From Mucilaginibacter xinganensis (GTDB lineage: Bacteria; Bacteroidota; Bacteroidia; Sphingobacteriales; Sphingobacteriaceae): a stretch of 62,782 nt of DNA. The stretch covers positions 1-62,782 of the forward strand of contig JAMFSA010000070.1 of NCBI GenBank assembly GCA_026225055.1. The letters are read 5' to 3'. Position numbers and translations under genes: made by a program. The notes under the pieces are model-generated. The model saw only the letters and a program-made list of their open reading frames with translations, had not been told where the DNA came from and searched no databases. Positions 1 through 8,699 of this stretch are shown one piece after another (position 1 is the first letter of the stretch; every line of letters starts with the position of its first letter).

Positions 1-127
1 CTATGAAGCGATGAAGATAGTTGCTCAGCGATGCTGGGTAGATTTTGAATTTTTCTCTAAAACTTGCTTAAAAATTGTAGATAAAGAAGGTAATTTAAAA
101 CCCTTTATATTAAATAAGGCTCAATTA
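1..127. repeat. Terminal direct repeat (circular overlap), left copy
   Basis: The first 127 bases are identical to the last 127 (62656-62782). The repeat lies inside the large terminase gene and rejoining the ends restores that gene without a frame break. A length of 127 equals a common maximum assembly k-mer, so this is most likely the overlap of a circular contig. A true terminal repeat of the virion DNA is less likely. Confidence 0.93.
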
Positions 128-1594
128 AAACTTCACGAACGATTAGAAAAGCAATTAAAAGAAAAGAAAAAAGTTAGAGCGATTATTCTTAAAGGGCGGC
201 AAATGGGCTGTAGTACGCTCATTGCCGCTCGTTTTTATTGGCGCTTATGGAGTACCAAGAAAGGTAAAACTTTAAGAACCTTTATTCTTACCCACAAAGA
301 CGAAGCTACTGACAATCTCTTTAATATGACAAAGAGATACCATGATAACTTACCTGCACCGATGCGTCCAAGAACCAAAAAGTCCAACGTTAAAGAACTT
401 ATTTTTGAAGACACAGAATGCAATTATACTGTGGGCACAGCGGGGGGTGTTGAAATTGGTAGAAGTTTAACCCTTCATTTTGTTCACTCAAGTGAAACAG
501 CATTTTGGCCAAATGCTGAAATGCACGTTACATCCCTATTAAATACAGCGCTTTCTGGTGCAGATGGTACAGAAAGCATTATTGAAAGTACGGCCAATGG
601 GATTGGAAATGTTTATCATAAATATTGGCAAGCAGCAATTAAGAATAAGAGCGACTATGAGGCTATTTTCATTCCCTGGTTTTGGGATGAAGGCTATACT
701 ACCGAATGTCCTGAAAATTGGGATGCACCTTCGGAATTCTTAGAATACGGCCAACTTTACGATTTAACTTGGGAACAACTTTATTGGGCTTATATTAAGA
801 ATCGAGAAAGTGCTACTGCCGCCGGCTTAGATGACGATAAGTTCTGTCCTAAGTTCAAGCAAGAATATCCCGCAAATGCTGATGAAGCATTTCAAACAAG
901 CGGCGATAGTTTCATTCCAGCAATGAGTGTACTTAGAGCAAGAAGACCGGCCGAGCCTATCCGTGGCACTGGCCCGATTATTCTCGGAGTTGATCCTGCA
1001 CGAACGGGCGATCTTGTGGGGATCATTGACCGCTGCGGCCGTCGCGCGGGCGAACGCATCGCCGAGCGATGGGAGCCGGGCGGCAATCTGGTAAGACTGG
1101 CTGAACAGGTTGCTCACACCATCCATAAAATTAGACCGGATGCTGTTTGTATTGATGTTGGCGGCAACGGTTCTGGTGTTTATGATAACTTGTTGGAATG
1201 GGGTTTCGATAATGTACTTCATGCCGTTAACTTCGGCTCAAACCCAATCGGTCGAGGTCCAACAGGAGACGATTTATACTTTAATAGACGTGCGGAAATG
1301 TATGACAATTTACGTCAGTGGTTGGAAACAGAAGGCGGTGTACAAATCCCAGATGATGATTCATTGCAGACTGACTTAACATCTGCTCAAATGGGTCCGG
1401 GAGCTACACGTTATACTGTTAACAATGAACTTGTAATTGAAGAAAAGGCTAAGATTAAATCTCGTTTAGGATTTTCACCTGATCTTGGCGATGCTCTTGC
1501 ATTAACTTTTGCCATTACTTTTCAACATAGTCATCAAGCCAGCTATCAACCGCCAATGACAAGAAGAGTTAAAAATAGAAGGACGGGATATTAA
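1..1594 (+). CDS. terL: Terminase large subunit (main part; start lies at 62639)
   Basis: This ATPase-nuclease motor protein packages DNA into proheads through the portal. Across the circular join the protein begins MSEDIDYEAMKIV and has 536 residues, normal for the family. A Walker A-like segment (GRQMGCST) lies near residue 70 and the acidic SETAFW segment follows near residue 170. The C-terminal RNase H-like nuclease has Asp residues in GVDPAR (about 334), IDVGG (about 390) and LGDALA (about 501). A GC-rich patch covers about 945-1090, around the first nuclease motif. The small subunit gene is not adjacent but about 7 kb upstream on the circle (54973). The portal gene follows after two small genes. 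Confidence 0.95.
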   Translation, partial: YEAMKIVAQRCWVDFEFFSKTCLKIVDKEGNLKPFILNKAQLKLHERLEKQLKEKKKVRAIILKGRQMGCSTLIAARFYWRLWSTKKGKTLRTFILTHKDEATDNLFNMTKRYHDNLPAPMRPRTKKSNVKELIFEDTECNYTVGTAGGVEIGRSLTLHFVHSSETAFWPNAEMHVTSLLNTALSGADGTESIIESTANGIGNVYHKYWQAAIKNKSDYEAIFIPWFWDEGYTTECPENWDAPSEFLEYGQLYDLTWEQLYWAYIKNRESATAAGLDDDKFCPKFKQEYPANADEAFQTSGDSFIPAMSVLRARRPAEPIRGTGPIILGVDPARTGDLVGIIDRCGRRAGERIAERWEPGGNLVRLAEQVAHTIHKIRPDAVCIDVGGNGSGVYDNLLEWGFDNVLHAVNFGSNPIGRGPTGDDLYFNRRAEMYDNLRQWLETEGGVQIPDDDSLQTDLTSAQMGPGATRYTVNNELVIEEKAKIKSRLGFSPDLGDALALTFAITFQHSHQASYQPPMTRRVKNRRTGY

Positions 1595-1596
1595 TA

Positions 1597-1800
1597 ATGT
1601 CTAATCCGACAGAATTTGATGAATTAGTTAAAAAATCAGTTGCGTGGTTTAATTCTTTATCTAAAGAAGAACAAGAAGCTCATTTAAAACTTCAAAAGGA
1701 AAGTTATGTGCGCGCAGAAACTTCTTGGCCAAAAGCTAATTTTAAATGGGTAGGTGGAGCAAAAGTTTACGATTCTTATGACGATTATTGCAATGACTAG
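1597..1800 (+). CDS. Small protein between terminase and portal
   Basis: A 67-residue protein of unknown function. It starts two bases after the terminase stop and so is translated in the same late operon. It begins MSNPTEFDELVKK, and the next gene begins with nearly the same residues (MTSNPTEFEKV) encoded by nearly the same DNA, which suggests local duplication of a gene start. No membrane segment or known motif is visible. Confidence 0.7.
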   Translation: MSNPTEFDELVKKSVAWFNSLSKEEQEAHLKLQKESYVRAETSWPKANFKWVGGAKVYDSYDDYCND

Positions 1801-2023
1801 TAATCCGACAGAATTTGAAAAAGTCCTTCTGGGCGAAAAGTTATATGATAAGGCATACATTTATTTTGAAACAATGGAAGTTGAGATTAATCCAGATCGA
1901 TTTCTGCCGATAAACAATATGTTAAATTCAAAAGGCGTTCAAACCGACGATCCTAACGAAGCCTTGATCATTCAGGCGGGTAAGGATAATGATTGGGTTA
2001 ATCTTAGAATCTGTCGCGAATAG
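1793..2023 (+). CDS. Small hypothetical protein, N-terminus like its upstream neighbour
   Basis: A 76-residue acidic protein of unknown function. The ATG at 1793 was chosen because it overlaps the previous stop codon by eight bases (translational coupling) and because the resulting MTSNPTEFEK start matches the start of the preceding gene. Longer versions extend into the previous coding sequence. The portal gene follows after 11 bases. Confidence 0.65.
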   Translation: MTSNPTEFEKVLLGEKLYDKAYIYFETMEVEINPDRFLPINNMLNSKGVQTDDPNEALIIQAGKDNDWVNLRICRE

Positions 2024-2034
2024 GCTCTTGAGCA

Positions 2035-4356
2035 ATGGCTACCACAAAAGTCCGTCGCAGCCATCCCTCTGCTTCTCCTTTAGCTTCTATTACAACTTCT
2101 ACCGATGATAGTCGACGAACTGACAGTTCGATTGTTGATGGTGATGAAGAAGAAACTAAAGATGATCTTCCTGAAAGTTTAATTAAACTTTTTAGGTTTG
2201 CTTCCACAAATGGCAATATTTGTCATCTTTTAGATGAAGGTGTGGTTGCTCGCATTGGTGTTGATGCTGTGCGCCAATGGGAAATTGATGATTCTTCTCG
2301 GGAAAGTTGGTTAAATCAAGCCAATCGCGCTTTATCAATTGCTTGCCAAGAAGATGAAGAAGGTTCCGATGGAGAAAAGACATATCCTTTTGATGGAGCT
2401 TCAAATGTTCACTATCCCATGCTTACAACCGCTTCTCAGCAATTTGCAGCAAGAGCTTATCCAGCCTTAGTTAGAGGCGATAAAGTTGTTGGTGTTAAAG
2501 TTTTTCAACCGCCGACTGCACAACCTTCTGTTTTAGAGCAAGCTAAGGCTGCGCCGCAACCTGTTAACCAACAACAGGCTATTGAAGCATCTGTTAAACT
2601 TCAAGCTGCCAATGTTGCGGAACAAAAAGAAACGTTAGAAAATCAAGCTAAAGCTTCACGCGCTGAACGTGTTAAGCATTATCTAAATTGGACCGTTTTT
2701 TATAAAATGACGGATTGGGAAGGCGAAACCGATCAATTGTTGCATCAAGCTCCTATTGTTGGCGCGGGTTTCAAAAAAGTTTATTATTCGCAAGATGGTT
2801 TACAATCGGATTATATTTCTTCTACGAGATTAACTGTTCATAATGATACCAAATCAATTTATCGTTCACCTCGTATCACTTGGGATTTTGATGCTTACCC
2901 TTATGAAATTGACCAAAAACAACGCTCTGGTGAATATAATGAAGACGTTAACTTGTCTCGTTCTAGTGATGATCCAGAAGAACCCCGTCAACTTATTGAA
3001 CAACAACGTTTTGAAGATTTAGACGACGATGGTTACTTAGAACCTTATAATGTTACTATTGATGTTAGGGAAAAAAAGGTTCTTCGTATAGAACCTGCTT
3101 ATACGTTAGATGATATTGTTATTAATGAAATTGAGAAAAAAGTTATTAAAATTGATCGTTGGTTAGGTTACTCGGAATTCTTCTTCCTGCCTGATCCTAA
3201 AGGTCGTTATTATGGAATTGGTTTTGGCCGACTTTTAGAACAAATCGACGATTCGATTGATACCGGTATCAATCAGCTTATCGACGCCGGAAACGCCCAG
3301 ATCGCCGGGGGCGGCTTCATGGCCTCTGGTGTGCGTCTGCAAGGGGCCGGGGCGGCCGGGACGATCTATCAGCGCCCAGGGGAATACCAGACGGTTTCAG
3401 CCCCTGGCGCGAACCTACGAGAGGCTATTTGGGAGCGCACGCTGCCCAATCCCTCCGGCATTACCTTCCAACTGGTTGAACTGCTGTTGGGTGCAGCTAA
3501 GGACATTGCCTCGGTCAAAGACGTGATTACCGGCAATACTCCGGCGACTGCTCCTGTGGGCACTACCCTAGCTTTGCAAGATCAAGCTTTGCAAGTTTTT
3601 AGTGCAATTTATCAAAGAATGTATCGCGGCTTTAAGCACGAGTTTTATTTGATGTATCATGCCTTAAAACGCTGGGGTACCGATAAAGATAAATTAGAAT
3701 ATAAAGAAATTACAGGGGGCGATTTCGATGAAGATTTCTCTGGCGATGGCACTGATATACAGCCCATTGCTGATCCTGCTGTGGTTACTAAGCAACAAAA
3801 AATAGCGCGCTTACAAACTTTAATTCAATTGGCTGAAAGTCCAGTTGGACAAGCTGCCGGTATGTTAACAACAGGACCGGCTCAAGAAATTGTTAAAGAA
3901 GGCTTGAATGCGATGGATTGGGATAGACCGGAGCGCTTTATTGGAGCTGTTCAGCCTAATCCCGAACTCGTTGCTAAAGTGCAGAAAATTCAAGCCGATA
4001 CTGGTCTCGCTCAGGCAAAAACACAAACTGAAGCGGCCAGTGCTGATCTTGATAAAGCGAAAGCCGGTCATGAAACAGCCCTTGCATTAGAAGATGTACA
4101 TAAGTTACATCGACATATTGCTGGTTTGCCTGAGGAGAATCCTACAGTTGATGAACAAGGTCAATTGCCGGGCACAACTTCGCAACTAGCTCAGGGTCAA
4201 CAAGGAACAGATGTAGCTCAACAGGCTATGGAACATCAATCGGAAATGGCTCAACAGGCCAATGAACACGGATCGGCAATGGCTCAGCAACAAGCTGAAC
4301 ACGAATCCGAAATGGCTCAAATTGCAGCACAACCTCATCCTCAAGCGGCTGAATAA
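2035..4356 (+). CDS. Portal protein
   Basis: A 773-residue protein of the size and position expected for a podovirus portal, the dodecameric ring at the capsid vertex through which DNA passes. A central region typical of portals contains TYPFDGASNVHYPML and then a long mixed helical core. The last 80 residues are a Gln/Glu/Ala coiled coil with a repeated HxSEMAQQ-type unit. A GC-rich patch (about 3255-3530) sits inside the otherwise AT-rich gene without breaking the frame. Assignment rests on position after the terminase, length and residue pattern. Confidence 0.88.
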   Translation: MATTKVRRSHPSASPLASITTSTDDSRRTDSSIVDGDEEETKDDLPESLIKLFRFASTNGNICHLLDEGVVARIGVDAVRQWEIDDSSRESWLNQANRALSIACQEDEEGSDGEKTYPFDGASNVHYPMLTTASQQFAARAYPALVRGDKVVGVKVFQPPTAQPSVLEQAKAAPQPVNQQQAIEASVKLQAANVAEQKETLENQAKASRAERVKHYLNWTVFYKMTDWEGETDQLLHQAPIVGAGFKKVYYSQDGLQSDYISSTRLTVHNDTKSIYRSPRITWDFDAYPYEIDQKQRSGEYNEDVNLSRSSDDPEEPRQLIEQQRFEDLDDDGYLEPYNVTIDVREKKVLRIEPAYTLDDIVINEIEKKVIKIDRWLGYSEFFFLPDPKGRYYGIGFGRLLEQIDDSIDTGINQLIDAGNAQIAGGGFMASGVRLQGAGAAGTIYQRPGEYQTVSAPGANLREAIWERTLPNPSGITFQLVELLLGAAKDIASVKDVITGNTPATAPVGTTLALQDQALQVFSAIYQRMYRGFKHEFYLMYHALKRWGTDKDKLEYKEITGGDFDEDFSGDGTDIQPIADPAVVTKQQKIARLQTLIQLAESPVGQAAGMLTTGPAQEIVKEGLNAMDWDRPERFIGAVQPNPELVAKVQKIQADTGLAQAKTQTEAASADLDKAKAGHETALALEDVHKLHRHIAGLPEENPTVDEQGQLPGTTSQLAQGQQGTDVAQQAMEHQSEMAQQANEHGSAMAQQQAEHESEMAQIAAQPHPQAAE

Positions 4357-4362
4357 TTAAAA

Positions 4363-4677
4363 ATGGCTAGAAAAACTTATATCAAACCTACGCCGGGCAA
4401 TCCGGCTTTAATTCCCACAAAAGAAGAATTTGAAACTTGGTGTGAAAACCCTGTTACATCCTTCGTTGCTTTAGCTTACGAAAAAGTAGCTGAAGCTCAA
4501 AAAGAAGGTTGGATAAATTTTACTTGGGATCAAAATAAAGTAGATAAGGAAATTTTTGTTGAACTTAAGGTTCGCTCAGATGCTTATAAAGCATTTATTG
4601 AAACAGAATATGCTAACTATTTCTACATTGTAGTAGGTGAGCATTACGAAGAAATAAAAGAAGAGAAAAAGAAATGA
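4363..4677 (+). CDS. Hypothetical virion-region protein
   Basis: A 104-residue basic/acidic mixed protein (MARKTYIKPTPGNP start) with no motif I recognise. It follows the portal by six bases and overlaps the next gene by four bases (ATGA), so it belongs to the head operon. It ends in a highly charged EEIKEEKKK tail. Confidence 0.65.
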   Translation: MARKTYIKPTPGNPALIPTKEEFETWCENPVTSFVALAYEKVAEAQKEGWINFTWDQNKVDKEIFVELKVRSDAYKAFIETEYANYFYIVVGEHYEEIKEEKKK

Positions 4678-4868
4678 TTTTAGAAAAAGATAAAAATAGA
4701 TGGATTGAACAAATTTTAATTACAATGTTTAAATTTGAAGATTTAAATGGTCTTAAAGTTATGCTTTCAGTTGAACATCAAAGAGAATTATTAAATGCTA
4801 CTATTGAAGCAATTAATAATTTAGAAAATGATTTAAAAACATTTGGTGAAAGATTTAAAAATGTCTGA
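4674..4868 (+). CDS. Small hypothetical head-operon protein
   Basis: A 64-residue predicted helical protein of unknown function. Its ATG overlaps the upstream stop codon and its own end overlaps the next ATG, forming a tightly coupled string of small genes between portal and scaffold. Confidence 0.6.
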   Translation: MILEKDKNRWIEQILITMFKFEDLNGLKVMLSVEHQRELLNATIEAINNLENDLKTFGERFKNV

Positions 4869-5328
4869 AAAATTAACTAATTTTGGCAAGATCGGCGATA
4901 TTCATTTAAAGATGAATATTCCGGCTTCGGAAGAATGTTATGCGGGATTTAATCCTGTAGAGTATAATGTTGTTATTGCTCCTGCTGTTTTAAATAAGAC
5001 AGTTGGCAAGCTTGGTTTGATTCATATGGCTGAATCAAGCAAAGATTTATTAGATATGGCTGTACAAGTCGGTCGCATTGTTGAAATTTCTCCTTTGGCT
5101 TTTAATTATGCCAATTGGGGCGAATCGCATTCTCCACAACTTGGCCAGCTTGTTTGGTTTGCAAAATTTGCCGGCGGCATTTTTGAAGGTGTTGATGGCA
5201 AGGAATATCGCATTGTTAAGGATAAGGACATTGGCGGTGTTTTACCTGAAATTGATCAAGATCGCCTTACACAAGTTAAGGCTTTAACTAAAGCGAAAGC
5301 TGCTAACAATGAAGCTAAGGTGGCCTAA
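4861..5328 (+). CDS. Hypothetical head-region protein
   Basis: A 155-residue protein starting MSEKLTNFGKIGDIHLKM. The ATG at 4861 overlaps the previous gene's stop by eight bases, which favours it over a longer start. No family is recognised. Its place just ahead of the scaffold candidate suggests a role in head assembly, but this is inference from position alone. Confidence 0.65.
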   Translation: MSEKLTNFGKIGDIHLKMNIPASEECYAGFNPVEYNVVIAPAVLNKTVGKLGLIHMAESSKDLLDMAVQVGRIVEISPLAFNYANWGESHSPQLGQLVWFAKFAGGIFEGVDGKEYRIVKDKDIGGVLPEIDQDRLTQVKALTKAKAANNEAKVA

Positions 5329-5329
5329 A

Positions 5330-6286
5330 ATGGGATCGCGACCATTAATTGATTTCAAAAAGGAAAGTTTTTCACTAGATAGCGGGGTTCCTATTGAAGG
5401 TGAAGGTGCTTTAGAATCTGAAAACCAAAATGAAGATAAGGTTGAAGGTTTTAAGCGCGAATATGCCGGTAGATTAGGCTGGACGCCTAAAGATGAATGG
5501 GAAAAGCGCGGGCAAGATGTCTCCAAGTGGCATGACTATGATCACTTTTTAGCTGCCACCCCGGAATATGTTAAGAAGGTTCGTAAGGTTAATAAAGAGT
5601 TGAAAACCACGGTTGATCGCAATGCAGCGGCTGCGGCGGCGATGATCGAGGAAGAACGCCAGCGGAGTCGCGATGAAGCCATTCGTGAAGCCCGCGAGGC
5701 TGCGGCGGCCGGCGATGCTGACAAGGCCGCAGAGGCCGTTCGCAAGGCCACGTCAGCCCCTCCCCCCGAAGTGGATAATTGGCTAAAGCGCAATGCGTGG
5801 TTCGCTCAGGAGCCTGAGGCTAGGGCACTCGCCCAGGGAGTTACGGAGCGAGCTTATAAAGCCGGCGCGTCGGTTTCGGAACAACTCAAGGCCGCTGAAG
5901 ATAGCGTTCGCAAGCGTTTTCCAGAATTGTTTGAAAACGAATCTTTAGATGACTTAAGTGATTTTATTGATAAGCAACCAAAAGAAGAAGTTGAAATGGT
6001 CGCCAAACCTCCTGCAATTGAAGAAGAACATCTAGAACCTCAACGAGAAGTTCGGATGTCCGATAGCAAGATAGTGGCTTCGGCTGTTTATGCTCCCGGT
6101 ATGAATAGTGCTCGCACTAGAAGTTCAAGCACAGGTAAGGTTAAAGGCTTCAGCGATATTCCGGCTGAGGCTCAAGCTTCCTATGAAAAATATTTCGCTA
6201 AAAACTTTGTATCGCGCGGTTTAACTGTCGAAGAAGCTCGCAACAAGTACGCTAAAACGTACTGGATTAATCGTGGCGATAGCTAA
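5330..6286 (+). CDS. Scaffolding protein candidate
   Basis: A 318-residue acidic, strongly helical protein with a long Ala/Glu/Arg coiled coil in the middle (about residues 100-165). It lies between portal and major capsid genes, as phage scaffolds do. Its N-terminus includes a WTPKDEWEKRGQD segment often seen in podovirus scaffold-region proteins. The start at 5330 follows the upstream stop by one base and an AAGGTGG ribosome site. A GC-rich patch covers about 5625-5880 and coincides with the Ala-rich coil. Scaffolds diverge quickly, so the call rests on composition and position. Confidence 0.7.
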   Translation: MGSRPLIDFKKESFSLDSGVPIEGEGALESENQNEDKVEGFKREYAGRLGWTPKDEWEKRGQDVSKWHDYDHFLAATPEYVKKVRKVNKELKTTVDRNAAAAAAMIEEERQRSRDEAIREAREAAAAGDADKAAEAVRKATSAPPPEVDNWLKRNAWFAQEPEARALAQGVTERAYKAGASVSEQLKAAEDSVRKRFPELFENESLDDLSDFIDKQPKEEVEMVAKPPAIEEEHLEPQREVRMSDSKIVASAVYAPGMNSARTRSSSTGKVKGFSDIPAEAQASYEKYFAKNFVSRGLTVEEARNKYAKTYWINRGDS

Positions 6287-6310
6287 TTTTAATTTTTGAA
6301 AGTCATTTAA

Positions 6311-6928
6311 ATGTCTGAAACCCCTCCTATTAAGACTGGTCCTCTTCCGCCCAAACAAGCTTGGCAACCTGCTGCGCCTGTTATTCCGACAGTTGATGAG
6401 TCGCGTGAGCGCCAACCTCGCGAAGAAGAACACCAAGAGCGTCGCCGTCGCCGCCAGGGGGGTTCTCTTAATCGAATGGTGCAATTTAAACTTGACTGCA
6501 TTCCGCCAGAATGTTTAGATTTAGAAAATTACGTTTACCGTTGGGTGAACGATGAAGCTGGTAAAATTCGCATTGCCACCAAATATGACGATTATAATCA
6601 TGTTCCGGTTAGCGAATTAAAAGGATTTGACCCAGAAGGGTTTGATGGTGAAGGCGGCGAGACAGTTCGTATGTTAGCCGGTAACGATAAGTTTGGAAAT
6701 CCTGTCTATACTTATCTGTTAAAAAAGCGTCGGTCTTTTTGGGAATCTGACAACGAAGAAGTTGTCAACGCTCGCGAAGACATGATGGCAGGTAGAGTTT
6801 ATCGTGGTGAAGTTGGTGATACCGATAACCAAGTTCAAGATGACAACTTCTATGCAACTGGTGATACGACTATTGGTGGTGCTGCTGCTCGTCGGCGCGG
6901 TCCCATTCCTAAGCGCAGTCTTCGCTAA
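6311..6928 (+). CDS. Conserved-looking head-region protein
   Basis: A 205-residue protein with a disordered, Pro/Arg/Glu-rich first 55 residues (a run of Arg at about 45-49), then a globular part containing YRWVNDEAGKIRIATKYDDY, and a basic tail PKRSLR. Proteins of this size often lie between scaffold and capsid genes in podoviruses. The function is unknown to me. Confidence 0.65.
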   Translation: MSETPPIKTGPLPPKQAWQPAAPVIPTVDESRERQPREEEHQERRRRRQGGSLNRMVQFKLDCIPPECLDLENYVYRWVNDEAGKIRIATKYDDYNHVPVSELKGFDPEGFDGEGGETVRMLAGNDKFGNPVYTYLLKKRRSFWESDNEEVVNAREDMMAGRVYRGEVGDTDNQVQDDNFYATGDTTIGGAAARRRGPIPKRSLR

Positions 6929-7042
6929 CTAAACCCTTCCTTCGGGACACGGCGTAGCCGTACTTAATTTTCCGGCCTAAGATTAGCGGCCATATTTAAT
7001 TTCTTGCCTCAATGGCCTTTTTGTCTTTGGCAAGGAATTCTT
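6929..7042 (+). promoter_or_regulatory. Leader with hairpins ahead of the capsid genes
   Basis: A 114-base gap in an otherwise packed operon. It contains several short inverted repeats: ACGGC/GCCGT around 6950, GGCC...GGCC near 6973-6993, and TTGCC...GGCAA at about 7005-7035. These may end some of the upstream transcripts or protect the 5' end of capsid mRNA. No clear sigma-70 promoter was seen. Confidence 0.4.
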
Positions 7043-7699
7043 ATGGCCACTAACTACAATACTCCCTTTGGCTTGCAACCTGTTGCACGCCTGGACGGAG
7101 CTGTCTGGAATGACAGCCTCCGCGTCTATTACGTCCCTGCTGCGAATACCAATGCTCTCTTTGACGGCGATCCGGTACTTAAAGTTGCTGGTTCTGCTGA
7201 TAGTAATGGTATTAATGGTGTTGACCTCGCCGCTGCCGGCACAGCGGCTAAGATCACTGGTGTGGTCTGTGGCTTTGTGGGTGCTTGCACTGCGGGTGCC
7301 CCCGGTGGTCCAACTCTCAGTCAAGTTGGCCTATTCCGTTTTAGCGGCAATCCAGGTCCGGTCTATCGTCCAGCCTCCACGGCCCTAGACTATTACGTCT
7401 TGGTTAATGACGATCCCGAGGCTCAATTCTATATCCAAGAAAATGACACCGGAACCGGTACACCGCTCGGTGTTGCTTCTGTGGGTAAGAATGCCAACTT
7501 AATTGCTGGTACAGGCAGCGTTTATACGGGCTGGTCTGGTTGGATGCTTAACGTTACCGGGGTTGGTACTGGTAATACCCTTCAAGTTCGCATCATTGGG
7601 TTTACTCCTGATCCTACCGGTAATCCTGGTGGTCTCTATGGTAAGCTTATTGTTCAAATCAACACTCACACTGAACTGCCTAATTCGGCGGGCATTTAA
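7043..7699 (+). CDS. Virion structural protein upstream of major capsid (decoration candidate)
   Basis: A 218-residue Gly/Ala/Thr-rich, beta-type protein starting MATNYNTPFGLQPV. The ATG at 7043 follows AAGGAATTC; a longer start would extend into the hairpin leader. Its place directly before the capsid gene, its low-charge composition and its codon use closer to that of highly expressed genes suggest an abundant capsid component such as a head decoration protein. No specific family is claimed. Confidence 0.7.
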   Translation: MATNYNTPFGLQPVARLDGAVWNDSLRVYYVPAANTNALFDGDPVLKVAGSADSNGINGVDLAAAGTAAKITGVVCGFVGACTAGAPGGPTLSQVGLFRFSGNPGPVYRPASTALDYYVLVNDDPEAQFYIQENDTGTGTPLGVASVGKNANLIAGTGSVYTGWSGWMLNVTGVGTGNTLQVRIIGFTPDPTGNPGGLYGKLIVQINTHTELPNSAGI

Positions 7700-7717
7700 T
7701 CTAGGAGATAACTTAAA

Positions 7718-8641
7718 ATGGCCGCTGTTATTACTCGCAGTAATCATCCGGACGCGCTTTGGCCCGGTGTACTTGAATGGTTTGGTTTAAATTACGAACA
7801 GTTCCCGGACATTTGGCCGGAAATGTTTGACCGCATTGAGGGTTCGCTTGCGACTGAACGTCTAATTGAAGCCACTGGCTTTGGTCTGGCGCGAGTTAAG
7901 ACTGAATCGGCCCCTGTCACTTATGATGCTGACGGTGAGGGTTATGCGACTTTGGCCACACCTTTTGTGCTTGGCCTTGGTTATCAAGTTACTCGTGAAG
8001 AACTTGAAGATAATCTTTATACTGAAGTATCTATGCCGCGTGCTGAACAGCTTGCGTTCTCGATGCACACTACCATTGAGCTTTCGCATGCTAACGTGTT
8101 CCTTAATGGTTTTAGTAATAGCTATGTGTATGGTGATGGCCAACCTCTCTATTCGGCTTCGCACCCCACAAAAAGCGGGCTTCAATCTAATCTTCCCACA
8201 GTAAATGCTGACTTCTCGGAAGCTTCTCTGGAAGATATGATTAAGCGTGTTTATCTGGCGCAAAACTCGCGTGGTTTGCAAATTAGCCTTCGCCCTCGCA
8301 AAATTATTGTGAGTGCGGCTGATATGTTTAACGCTACTCGTGTTCTTGAATCGCAACTTCGTACTTCGACTGCTAACAATGACATTAACGCCATTAAGCA
8401 GATGGGCCTTATTCCTGAAGGTGCAATTACTAACCCTTATTTAGGTGTGGAAACTACGCAAGCTTGGTACATGCTTACATCTACGCAAAAGAATAAGGGC
8501 ATGGTTTCGATTTGGCGTCGTGATCCTGAATTAGAACGCGACAGCGAATTCGATACAGAAAACGCCAAGTGCAAGGCTACGAGCCGTTTCACCCCCTCGA
8601 TTGGAGATTGGCGAAGCACTTTCGGAACGCCTGGATTCTGA
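7718..8641 (+). CDS. Major capsid protein (HK97-fold, Mu gpT-like)
   Basis: A 307-residue protein that forms the capsid shell. It has the layout of Mu-type major head subunits: an N-terminal helical stretch with MFDRIEGSLATERLIE, a middle RAEQLAFSMHTTIELSHANVF segment, and a C-terminal DPELERDSEFDTE segment where many HK97-fold proteins have their P-domain. Its ribosome site AGGAGA is strong (about 7702-7707), as expected for the most abundant virion protein. The position after scaffold and decoration candidates supports the call. Confidence 0.87.
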   Translation: MAAVITRSNHPDALWPGVLEWFGLNYEQFPDIWPEMFDRIEGSLATERLIEATGFGLARVKTESAPVTYDADGEGYATLATPFVLGLGYQVTREELEDNLYTEVSMPRAEQLAFSMHTTIELSHANVFLNGFSNSYVYGDGQPLYSASHPTKSGLQSNLPTVNADFSEASLEDMIKRVYLAQNSRGLQISLRPRKIIVSAADMFNATRVLESQLRTSTANNDINAIKQMGLIPEGAITNPYLGVETTQAWYMLTSTQKNKGMVSIWRRDPELERDSEFDTENAKCKATSRFTPSIGDWRSTFGTPGF

Positions 8642-8699
8642 CCTCCGATGTCCAACTATTAAGAAATACACAGACTAACTTCTAAAGGAAACTTGCAAG

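Noticed and set aside
7862..8356. 164-codon minus-strand frame inside the major capsid gene
   Set aside because: Antisense shadow of a well-supported gene; composition biased to Arg/Thr/Ile and no start signals.
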